Part shown: one piece after another, positions 37,901 through 51,000 of the stretch
Position numbering within the stretch: the first letter of the stretch is position 1
Layout: each line of letters begins with the position of its first letter
From: Diadema setosum
Lineage: Eukaryota > Echinodermata > Echinoidea > Diadematoida > Diadematidae
NCBI RefSeq assembly: GCF_964275005.1
Contig: NC_092706.1
Coordinates: 11,947,846 to 12,011,845, forward strand
Length of the DNA: 64,000 nt
Direction: 5' to 3'
Made by a program: the position numbers and the translations under genes
Notes under the pieces: model-generated
Told to the model about the DNA's origin: nothing
Seen by the model: the letters and a program-made list of their open reading frames with translations, nothing else
Databases searched by the model: none

Positions 37901-40900
37901 TATTGCTGTACTTTTATAAAGCAAGAGTCCTCACGTTTCATGGGAAATTTGATAGTATTTGAGTGATTAAATCCAACCAGTTCTATGACAAACAAACCTA
38001 TGTACAATGTATGTTCCTCACATCTATAGCATCTTAATGGTAGAGTCATCATCTCACTCTCTGTGACTGAAAGTTACAGTAGAACTGTACAATACAGTGT
38101 ATGACTACACGTCTAATGACCAAATGTTAATAAAGCAGTGATAAAGTATAGCCACTGGCTTCACAGTGACCATGCATCCTGAATGCACCAGCCACATACC
38201 GGTACCTGCATGACACACACGTATAACGTAAGTTATTTGTATATTTCATGCTGTATTATTGGTAGAAAACACCAGATTGATAGCTAGAACTCAATATTAA
38301 GAGTATGGTAGTCAACACGACTTGAAAAAAATACAGAAAAAAGTGCAAAAAATGTCGGTTGGGGTAGGAGTAAAGGACAAGGAAATCTAACCTTAAATAT
38401 GGGAAAAAGGTTAGTATCACGTGGAAGATCTGGTTTTACACTAAAATTATTATTATAATCCACTTCCTTGACCCCTAAAACATAAGGTTAGACACCAAAA
38501 CCATCACAATTGACCAAAAAATAGCCGAGTTATAGCAAAAAATGTCTTTTTTAAGCCGAAACGGCGGCCATCTTGGATTTTTAACGATTTCGGCTGGGGC
38601 ACCCTGGATTTCGCATTTTTTTCGTTCTTTTTTTCCAAAAATGGTGTCGGTAGGCACAAAGTCATCAAACTAAGGTGTGATGAGCATGTTCTGAAAATGT
38701 GACCAAAAATTGACCCTCTATAGCCCACCTCTAATAGTAATGATTAACGTTTCCGAAAAAGCATGCATACAGATGAAGTGTACAGGATGAATGTGCAGCA
38801 CGAGCTAGAGCTTTACCTGCATACTTTGCCGAGTACTGATAAGGCGAAGGGTGCCGACTCCTTGAAGTCGCTGACGATGTCTTCACACGAATGAGGTTTG
38901 AGAATGGACGATCCCGTCAGAGCTGTCTCGCAATCTGCCAGCCTGGCAACAATGGGAAAAATGATGGATAAATGAGTCAATGCTCAGTCTTGACCTTTGA
39001 ACTCTACCGTTTTTCTTCTTCTCAAATGGTCATGTTAAATCACCCTAGCCCACTTCACACTAGTGAAGTAAGGATTGTTTGGTCGCAAAGTCAGCAAGAG
39101 GCCACTCTATGACACCACCCAATCTTCTTGGTAGGCCCAACATGACTTCCCCAGGGCTGCTATCCAACAAATCAGTATCTTTGCACCCTTAGCATCCATC
39201 CTTAGAGATATCACTGTTCTCTGTATGTCAACAGTGTTCATGGGATCACAGCCTTCCTGTCTCCAAGTAACACCTGCACTAGTACTGTCTCAAATATAAG
39301 TACTGACTTATCTAAGACAAGAGTGTTAGAGTCTAATACCCCATTTATACTAAGGAAAAGGGGGGTTCTGAAACTCCCTGTAGCCGCTTCGAGCAGGCTT
39401 TCAGCACAGTATAAACAGACAGAATTCAGAAAAGGCGATCCGATCGGGTCGGGTCGGGTCGGGTTCTGAAACCTCCTATGGGGGGAGGTTTCAGAACCTG
39501 CTATAGCAGGCTCGAGGAGGTTCGACTGCAGTATAAACGCAAAGGGGGTTCGAGAAGCCGCTTTTTGGCCGACCCGGAGATAATTGCTGAAGGTCATCAC
39601 CTGCTTACATAAACAACACAGCCATCTCGACCAATCCCTGCTGCAGAAAGCCTTTCAACTTGCACACTGTCACTCAAAAGCCTGCGCCATAAATCAGAGG
39701 AGAGGAGAAGGTTGGGCCTGCTAGGGCCTGCTAGGGTCTGCTTTTGGCGAGCAGTATAAACAGACAAGAGGCTGCTTTTTCAGAGTGGGCTTTCGAACCT
39801 CCTCGAGGAGGCTCTGAAACCCGCTGGCAGTATAAACGGGGTATAGGAGTGACAACAAAACATCATGTATGCAATGTTTAGAATTTTCTTTCATGAGTGT
39901 GTTTATAAAGTCTTGTACATAGTCATCATCAAGCACTCTCCACAGTCTTGGGCATTTGCCAATCTAAATCGGCTTAGTCCCACTAACTTGGTGGAGAAGT
40001 TCATAAGTAAACCCCCACAGTACAATGTCTTAAATTAGCTGGCTTGTCTCTTCGATATCATGGATAAAATTGCTTTCCTAAAATTAACCTTCTTTTTTTT
40101 TGGGTCCCATTGCATCAACACAATGCAAAATCCTTGAAAATCTAGTGATGGGAGCTTATAGCAGAGCTACATCACAAATAGTACTAGAAAACAAGCAAAT
40201 AAAGAAACACATCCTGCATGCAGTCATACAATGTATTACTACTTGGTTACACTATTTCAAAAAGCCTTGAAAGGTTGTTAATTGGATGTACCAAGGTATA
40301 TCCATTCCACCCACCTCTGCAGCATGAGCTTTAAAAAGCACGGTCTATCCGCCAAACTTTTATTTTTTTGAAGATGATCATTGTGGTAACTACACTGAAG
40401 GGCTTTTTACACTTGTAAATTTTTGCTTAGCCCCGGACCAACGGTGGGGCTAAGGGGGGGCCTTAGCCCCACCGTTGGTACGGGACTATCCTTAGCCCAC
40501 TTTCTGTTTACACTCGTTTTTGCCAAAGTGGGCTAGCCCCACCGATAGTACGGTACTATCTGGCCCTGCAAAATAGCAGGGGTTAGCACCGCAATTGCGG
40601 TGCCAAGCAAGTGAGTGTAAACAGAACGAAACTAGAAATGTCGCTACAGCGACTGGTTATACCCCTGCTAAACAACATTTCATAAGCTTTGGTCAAAACA
40701 ACATTTCATAAGCTTTGGTCAAAAAACTGAGGAAGTAGTTAAATCCGCAAGATCTTTCCTTGATCTTCTGCCATTAATATGCCGTTACCATGGCAACGTA
40801 CTTTCGGGTACTGTCGAAAAATGCGTCTTGCACATCTACAACCAAAGGCACACATCTGTACCAAGTTTCATGGAAATTGGGCAAAAACTGAGGAAGTAGT

Positions 40901-43900
40901 TTGCAACACAAAATTTTCCATCATTTTGGCTCATAATATGTGAGCTGTTACCATGGCAACATACTTTTTGTCACTGTCAAGAAATGTGTCATGCTGACCT
41001 ACATCCTAAGACAAACATTCAATATGAATTCCATGAGAATTGGAAGAACACTGATGAAGCAGTTTTGCCACGAAGCATTTTGCCCTATATTTTACCAATA
41101 ACATGCCGTTACCATGGCAACGCACTTTTTGCCACTGCGGAAATATGTGTCTTGCACATTAACATATTCAGATGAACATCTGTACCTAATTTCATAAAAA
41201 TTGATCAAAAACTGTGGGAGGAGTTCGCGACGCAAGATTTGTACCCATTTTTGCCCATAAAATGCCGTTACCATGGCAACGTACTTTTGGGTACTGTCAA
41301 AAAATACGTCTTGCACATCTACAACCCAAGGCACACATCTGTGCCAAGTTTTATGGGAATCGGTTGAAAACTGAGGAAGTAGTTCGCGACGCAAGATTTG
41401 CAATGGACCGACCGACCGACCGACCGCCCGACCGACCGTCCGCTGATTCCTATATACCCCCTTCAAACTTCGTTTGGCGGGGGTATAAAAATAATCCTGG
41501 GCTAAGCGACGGAGGCGAAGTCCGACCCTCACTGACCAATCAGAAACGAGGTAATCAAGTGCTGCCGGTGCGTGCGTGTACGTGTACAGTACACAGCGTA
41601 ATTATGAATATTCATGTGGTTTGGAAAGTCCGGGGCTAAGAAATACGAGTGTGAAAAGGTCAGTTTTCTCCTTAGCCCCGGACAAGAGATAGTACGGGAC
41701 TAATTGGCGAGTGTAAAAAGCTGAAAAAATTGGTACGGGACTAACGAAAGTCCTGGGTCAGAGAAAGTCCGGGGTTAAGAAACACAAGTGTAAAAAGCCC
41801 TTATGCTCTTCAACATGTGAGAATTCTTTTTCCATACATAACAATGCTTAGAGGCACAAGGAGAGCTGCTTGTACAAACTTTGCAAAGGCTAAATAGGCA
41901 TGTCCATTGTGCACATAGAGTGGGAAAGTTGTACCATGTATGTGTGTTAGGATTGTGCATTTTGGTGTGTCATCTGTGCATCAAAATACAATGCACAGTT
42001 TTCTATCAAAGCTGGCACAGTACATAAATGGGTACAATGTAAGTCATACTCTGCATGACCCCAGTGTATGCACTGTATATGATATGGAGAATGGCATAGC
42101 ATAACGCTATGGCCAAAGCCATCCTGATCATTACCACAAAAAAAAAAAGAAGAAAAAAACATACCAGCAATCTTATGAGATTAAGCACGCAATCATAACA
42201 GTACTGCTAAAATATACAAATTGGCAATAAAATTACCAATCAGAAAAGAGTATCAGAGCCCTGTTTTATGAAGAGTTAAAATTGATTTTAGAGTTGATTT
42301 CAACTGTAAGTCTATGGCAGCCTGTGTGGTATGGAAATTGAAAATCAATTTTATCTTTTGATAAAAAGGGCCTACTTATATCACATGTTAGTTGTTATAT
42401 TCCTCTGTATGCAGGCAAGATTTAACTTCCAACTTACACTAAGTAAACGCAAATGTGATTGATTGATTGATTGATTCATTCATTCATTCATTCATTGGAT
42501 TGATTGATTAATTTTATTTCTGAATTTCTTTTCACACATAAATGTGCAAAGTAAATTGAACGAACTAATTGAGTACAATATTATTTGAATCTAATAGTTG
42601 AAACAGATAAAGGATTAATTCAAATATCGAACATTATTCCATTAAAGTGCAAAATGAAAACAAGAAACTAAATGAAAATGAGATTCTACACGAAAACATG
42701 CAGCACATTCAGTTTCCAAAGCTCTATCTCGAGCTCCACATGTAGGAAGTGCCATCATACTCACTTCTCCATATCCAGGCAGCAGCGGGCCATGAGGAAC
42801 CGGCATTGCGGGGTGGGGCAGCCCTTGGTGCGCAGCAGCGTGTAGGCACTCATCGGCTGGCCCGATCGGTAGTAGCACGTCGCCAGGAGAAAGAGGCCCT
42901 CGTCTGAGCCAACTGGTGGGACACACACAAGGTAAAACCACAACAGAAATGTCAACACTGGCAGCAGGCACAGAGACGGAACATGAATAAGGGGGAGGGG
43001 TGGGGCATTTGAACAAATGCTTGCATTTCCATAATATTGTGACTTCCTGTCCACAGCATGAATACAAACATGATCCCAAGACATGTCTTAAGGTTTTGCA
43101 TATTTCTGACAAGGTTATGTGTAATAGACAACACACAAGAACAAGTTTCAAAACATGGTATTTCATATTTTCAGGTTTTCTCTTTGATAAGAGTTCTTGA
43201 GAGTATCATTTCAATGCCATGGAAACAGACCCTCTGTAAACATCTGCCAATTGTTACATTTCACACTGTGTAACTGTGGGGAGTGTGTCTCCATACAGCC
43301 ATACAAATTACAATTAACAAGTAAGATGAATGAACATTTGTAGGGCGCAAGCAAACAATGAATTTTCAACATGTCAAGATTTGCACCCCTTTTTTGCCAG
43401 AAAAGAATGAGAATAGGAACAAAAATGTCCGAAAATAAATGTTTCCCATGGCATGTCTGATTAAAGAAGCTGAAACTGTCCTACTCATTCTTCAACTTGT
43501 AGTTCAAGTTTCCATGTTACACTTGCTCTGATGGCACGATATACGACAAAATCTCAAACCTTAATAGTTTCCTCACCAAAAACTCCCATTTCCAACAGAG
43601 GAAAACCACAGCATTCAATGGAGGAACATAAAAAAAAGTTCACCTCCTGTTTTTAATGATTGGCATGCTGCTAAAACAGACCTGGCCTGGCAGGCCCGCA
43701 GCACCAGATAACCAACCCGTGTCATTAGTCACTTTTGACTCACCGCTCCCGATGCAAAGGGAATTGGAAAACGTGTGCGTGAAATCATAATGAAGCATTT
43801 AAAGAGAAAGTCACCTCTGATACACATGAATTCAGTGAATGCAGAAATTAATAGACAAATACAATTCTACAGCATGTACAGTATATCAGTGAAGTTTGAG

Positions 43901-46900
43901 GAAAATCAAAGAATCTATTCAAAATGTGTCAATTTTTGCAGTTTTGTTCATATCAATGAGAAAAACGCTACTTCACAATTTGTGATAAGTACAATGTATG
44001 TACAGTAGTGATATGCAAAATGGAAGAGAACTGATACACATACACTGTACCACAGCATTATCATTTTTACAGCCAAACAACGGAGTGATATAGCTCTACT
44101 TGCTTCAGACTTCAAAAGGTAGGGGGAATAATGTTACCTTTACTACCACTCTTACTTACAGGGTGCTATCCGAGATGGTACACAATGTCTTGCCAAATAT
44201 CTCTGCCCATCATTAGCATCAGCATGTTGGCTAATTCATGCCCAATATCTTTATATGCAATGCAATCAATATACTGTACACTGTACTAGAAGTTCAGAGG
44301 ACTTCTTCTTCCTCTCTATGGGCAGGGAAGTCTCCAGGAAACTACATCAGATATGATTTGTTCATTAGCATGGAAACAGTGACCAGGAAGTGTTCTATGA
44401 CAGGTAATTATAACAGAAGAAATGCTACCCTTAAAGTGAACATTCAAAGAAAATTACCATTTGGCACAAATCTAAATGCTGTGTTTCTGCTAGAATCTTG
44501 GGAAGGACAAAATGTAAGACTTTTGCTAATTCCACAACAGGGAATGCAACAAGAGCAAAGAGAAAATTCATATGATGTCTGTAGTAGTGAGGTTCAAATG
44601 TGTATCATTGATATTTGACTAGGGAGTTGGCTTATAAGAGAAAGTTAAAAAAAAAATTATAATATTAGGCATAACAGATTGAGAGTTGATGTAAATGTGG
44701 TGGAAGTACTTTACTCTTACCTTCTGCATAAAGTCTCTCAGCCAGAAATATAGCATCCTGGTAAGCATAGTGGTTTAAACTCTGCCAGATGGCAGCCTGA
44801 AAGAAAAACAAAAAGCAGAGTAAACTGTCAAAATTTCACATGTACCTTCATTTTCTTCTCAGGTTTTTGACATTCTGTTCATTACACTATCACAATCAAA
44901 CTTCATGCAATGTGACAAACTTAAAATTGCAATTGTAGGATCACTTTGCACAACATAAACCTTTCTTCATTAGTGTGTTTCTTCTGTTTGTGACCATCTT
45001 TGCAAGTGTAATGTGTTACTGGTTTAGTGTTTAAGTATTGCCTCTTAAACAATGCAAAATACAAAAATCTTTCATACAATGGCAAACTGTGAACAATAGA
45101 GCTCTATAATAAGATTGTCTCTTGACTAAATCGTCTACAGTTATGGTTTAATGAGAAAAATAGTGATACATATCTCCTCACATTTTAGGCTTTATTGCAA
45201 AATTTTCATGTGGCAGGATGTTTTGTAAAACAACTGACCTATACATTTGCATCAAATGTGATAACTCGAACATTTTTTTAAATTACTGTTCCCAGTACCT
45301 TTAACCTGATTGTGATTAATACCAAGTGCTGTCTCAAAATGATTTGTCTCATTCCAGAGAAACCTCTGCTGCTCCGTTTATCAAAATCGAGCCTCCCTGG
45401 ACTTGTACAGGATGTACATGTACATATGTATGTACAGTAACTCCTTATTTGTTTTTTTTTCATCTACTTTTTGTGTTGTTGCTTAATTTTAAACACTGGC
45501 ATATGGTGCAAGAATGGTACAATGAAATTTACTGTATAAAAATAAACAAACAAGATACATATATACACAATGTACATTAATCCACTGAAAACTATTCCCA
45601 AGTATACTCGGGCGGGCGTCTATGGGAAATGCATGTCGTAGCGAAATCAAGTCGTCCTCAACGGGTTAACATGTCTGATTGAAGGTTGATCAATACATCT
45701 GCTTTACATCCAAATGGTATCATTAGACATAGTTTTAAATGAAATGTTTGATACCCTTATTCGCCTACAAACTGTAGGCCATATTCTGTCTATGATCAAC
45801 TGATTTGACGCTTGATACCGAGTGATGCATCCAAAGAAGAAATCCACCCCCAAATCTTATCACTTTCATCAAAGAAAGAGAACGAATTTCCCTGCAGAAC
45901 AGTGCAAAAATGATCAAAATCGGCTAAGAAATTACAGAAGCAAGTTATGACATTCTGAAATTTCACAACTTTTCAGAAGAGACAAGACCAGTCGTTATGA
46001 ATTTTCAAATCAGCAAGTTGATAACGTAATGCTCTCACAATTTCTTATTCATGATACAGAACTGACAAAAATCTCATATCTCAGCTGTTACCGGTATAAA
46101 ACTTGCCTTAAAACCACTCAAAATAAAAAAGAACAAATGTTAAGTCTGAATACATCTTGGTATGGGAACATGGTTTTACCTGTATTAGTGAACAATAACA
46201 ATTTTTCCGAATTTCATATACACACACATGAAAAAATGTGAGGGTATGACATCATCAATTCGCTCATTTGAATATTCATCAGGACTGGTCAAGAAATAAT
46301 CTCCGAAAAAAAATGTGAAATTTCAAAATGTCACATCTTTCTTATTTCTTCAATCCAATTTTTGTCATTTTTGTATCATTCTGTTGGGAATAATTTTCTC
46401 TTTCATTTGAAGTTTATTTATTTTTGGGGTGGATTTCCTCTTTAAGTAATGATTTCTATCATTACGTTCAGTAACCAGTGTACTGGAGGACGTAACATGG
46501 AAAAAAAAAGGAGAGTTCAACATTAGATCTTTTAAGATTTCCCTCAGCTGCAAGGGCTGACTAGGACTACATTGTAGCAGTCTTCGTTTATACATTGTAA
46601 GCAATATCAATTTGATGGAAGAACACAACATACCCCTGCCACACAGTGTTTATACTCTGCCAGCCAGACCTCTCTTCTCTTGTTTATGAATGCATAGCAT
46701 GTTCTATGCATCCAGCATGCATGTGTACATACAGTTGTATGTATGCATTATCTGTTGAAATTAGTCAGACTCTGATCACTGTGATGAATTTTCAGGAAAG
46801 GCAATTTACATTGTATCTTTAGTTAATACAACGTACAAAATGTAAATGTACAGCAGTTGTACATTGTACATGCATGAATGTACAGCTGTAGATTGCCATT

Positions 46901-48044
46901 GGTTTTTGTTTTCTCCTTCATACTCTCAGTCGGAGTAACAAGCGATCTAGCGCTAGCGCGTAGCGAGGGCCAGAGAAAGAGAGAGCACGAGAGAGGAAAA
47001 CAAAAAAGACAACCAATAACTATTATAAGACTAAAGTTATAAAGCCCCACCAAGGAGAAAGTGTTGTATTTATCCCGCAACATAATAAAGTTTATTTACA
47101 GATATTTACAAGCACATAACAAATATGAAGAACAAAGACTAGCCACTGTGATCAACCATTAGTCAGTTACGGAATGCTCCCACAGATGGCGCTGCAACAA
47201 TTTCTGAGGACAGGGAATTTTTTACATTACATGTACAGTATTCATCGCATAATCGGGCATCTGATAATCGGGAACCTCGCTTAAATGACATACGCTTCCC
47301 AGAAACATTTCCAATGCACGCTATTTTCACTGGATAATCGGGCAGGGACCTCTGATAAACGGGACAATTTTTCTTCAAGCGATCTTTGATTTTGTTGATA
47401 TTTTACACAAAAAATCTACCAAAATACCACAACAATATTTCAAAGATTCCCTATCAGTTGTCGTTTACATCGAACTTACAAAGCAAGCTTCGGACTGGTG
47501 TGTTTTGACCTCCGTCCATCCAGTAACACGTTACACGTACATTTCAGCTCGCTGCCCGCCTTCGCTTTTCTGTACATGTGTATAATGGCGAGCTAGATCG
47601 CTACATATTGACGACACAATCATGTACAGTGCAGTGATCGCGGCAAGTAAACAATCAAGCCATGATGATTGAATGATTGAAGGACTTTTCATTGACGTTC
47701 CCACATCAGTTCTGGGTAATCATTTCCCATGGTTGTGGATATGTATTTATACGGAACGCCCTACGTGTCCAAGAATTCTACGAATGTTTAAGAAAGTGCT
47801 AGCTTTTAATCCACATATTTTGTGTTACGAAGAGAGGTGACAGAAGAAGAACCCGGTTGCGATTACTCTACATCATTGCGAGAATGCAAGGAGAGCTAGA
47901 GGGTCGCGCCGAGGGGTAGCGTGGTTGTGTATTCATGTACATGTACGTACAGTACGTCAGTATGCATGTGTGTGTGTGTGTGTGTGTGTGTGCACTACAT
48001 GTGGTTGTGTATTCATGTACATGTACAGTACGTCAGTATGCATG

Positions 48045-48079
<35 letters not shown>

Positions 48080-51000
48080 ACTACATGTACATGTACATGT
48101 CGTATGCCGTTAGTGTATGGTGAGTGCTCATCGCGAAATCGGGCACCCCGCTTAAAGGGGCCGTGTTTGCTACTCCCAACCTGTCCCGATTATGCGATGA
48201 ATACTGTATATGCACTTTGCAATGTACAATGTATGTTATAGCAGTATGTCTATGGCCAAAATTGTATTGAAAGTCTGTAGTTACATCATACAGCTGAAGC
48301 TTAAAAGTCTGTAACCTAAACAAAATATCAAAAGCAGTTGTTGTGAGGTTAAAACTGGGAGCTACAGTACATGTAATGCAGCTTTACATGTACATTCAAG
48401 TAAATTAACAAATATTTTAAATGGGGGGGGGGGGGGGGGGGCAGAGAGTAAATTGCATCAATAATTGTACAATAAGGATATACTTTCCCACAATCAACAT
48501 ACATGTACATTGTTGTACATTGTAAGTGCAAATCAGATTTTTTCTTGAGGTGAATATCATAATACAGTACATACAACAGGAATGTTGATTTCAATAAACT
48601 AAAGCACAAAGTACAATAATACAAAGTCACAAAGCCAAAAATTTTATGCATACTCTTCTTAAAAGTTGTGTAGTACATGTATTTCATCTGCAACTCAAGT
48701 GCACAGTAGTTGTAGACATTTCCCATGCCATGAATTGTGCTGTTGTTCGAGTCTGCATGAACATTGAAGAATTTGATGTTTGATGACTAACAATACATTT
48801 TGTGCATGTTTGATGCAATTGGTGGCCTTGGTTCAGCTGTTCTTTTCAACTTGTTGATGGATTCTATGCTGTAACTGTAGAGAAACTGCAGTACGTGATA
48901 TGATACCTGTTGGATACATCCTTTCAAAACTGCACTGATTAGCGGCCAAAACTGTGTGTCGCCGTCCCGTCCCTTGCTCAAAACCTCTAAATTCCCAGTG
49001 TAATTAATTTACTGAGTAACACCATACCGTACCTGGTCGGACCGGACAAGTTCTGGGACCGGACTTAAAATTTACTTCCACAAACACAATAAAATCCCAT
49101 AAAATAAGCATAAAATACAATGGCTTTTAAATGAATACAGTAGGCCCTAGATCTTTTTCATAACAATTTTTGAGGTAACTTCTCTAAAGTAAAATTTGGC
49201 GATTTGTTTCATGATATGTCAACCAAAAGAAGCGCGCAATTGATCTATCACGAGCGCGAACCATTCCCATACAGGTGTAAATACACACAGGCCGGCTACA
49301 ACGTTCAAAATATATTTGCAAGGGTAATTACGACAAAAATTAATTTTGTTCGCTTTGCTTTGGAAGAACTGTTAAGTATCATTTTCAGAACCTCATCATT
49401 GTGTATTAGAATATTTTTATTGAGAATGGCAATGTGAAAAATTCATCTAGAACTGGTCTAAATCTCAACTTCTTAAGTGTCCGGGTACACAACTCCCCAT
49501 CATACATTTGCAGTAACACAACAGTGCTGGTGGGGTAAACTAAAATTGCATGGACATGGTGTCTGTCAGTCATGGAAATGCACTCAGACATTCACGTTTG
49601 TCTGCTTCTATTCTCGCTTCTCTCGCTGGTAGAACTCTATATTTATTGTCGATAGGACCTACACTGATATTAATGTTATTGATCTTGATCACGGCTGCTT
49701 GTGGTTGGCCATGTTTCCTGGATGTCTGGAAAATTACATTTCTACAACTGCAACCGTCCCCCTTCAAGAACATTTATTTACGTTACAGAACACCGCACCA
49801 TCTACAGTGTAGATCTAGTCAGGCCTCGAGTCTTGCACTCTTACCTTACTATACTGTCATACGTTTATTAGTCTTGGGTGGGCTTGGCTGGTTAAATTCA
49901 TTCACTCCACATCAACAACTTTACCCAACTTATCCTATCAATCATTCCAAATGAATCCAAAGTCATGTCAGTTGATTAACTACACGCAGCGCTGTCGCGA
50001 ATCGCGACAGCGCTGCACCTCTTTTCCTTCGCGGACGTTGTTATCGTTCACTGTTTCCTTCATGAATATCTTTATTAATCGTGGAAAACTAAAATATAAG
50101 GAACTATCGTAATCTATGACCATCATTCAATAACCGGTATGCGATTTTTTGTCTAATTACGTCTAAAACTTACCGAAATCTATGGCTGAAATCAGGTCTG
50201 TAAACGTCCTTACTGCTTCACTCCTCATCTGCGTGTTATATGAATGGCATTCACTCTCGTATACTACAACGTAGGTAGTCGGAGATAGTCGGGTGACCCC
50301 GACTAAAAAAGGTCAAATCATTGCCGGTGCAGCACGCGCGGATCTACTACAAGTTTTACGTAACACATGAAAAGCACGGGCGCACGGGCGTAGGTAAAAA
50401 GCAACCACTTCTGAATGCGCATGTGTGGTAGTTTGTTGATTTTTTGAAGCTCTCGAAGGAAAAGATGCCACCGCACGATCTATACTCCGAAAAATTCAAC
50501 AATAAGGTCTGGATACCAACAAAACGCCGAATTCAACTCAACAATCAGGAAAATATGCTGTAGCCCGTATGTGTTGCAATTATATTACTCTTAAAATCAT
50601 ACAAAATAAAAGGTATTTTATGTGATTTTGCCGTCAATAGTGACGGTCGTTTACAACGTTGAAACACTAACACATGTCAGACCCTGTGCGCAGCACAGTG
50701 TCTGGTCAGGCTAGTCAGTTGATGTAGAATCCCTGAGAAGCGCAAGACTCTACCCCTCTATCCGTTCAGCATTAGGGCCTACTGAGTTACTAATAATATC
50801 TTCTCGACCAACTTCTCAACACTGCCACGATTGAGTCATGGCCATGGGGACATAGCTTTTCTTTTACTGTCCTGAGCCCTACCCACTGATATTTCGCTAC
50901 CGGGCTACTACGTTACTACGGCCATTCAACTGTATAGCATAGTCATAGATGTGGCACACGGGTATCATCCGGTGCCTCTGTTCGCGTTCGACTGAAAATA

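Noticed and set aside
42642-43166. 174-codon minus-strand open frame
   Set aside because: It overlaps CDC27 exon 3 but reads a different frame; the true exon is 42765-42912.
47921-48241. Cys/Val-rich open frames
   Set aside because: They are (GT)n translations in three frames within a duplicated microsatellite unit.
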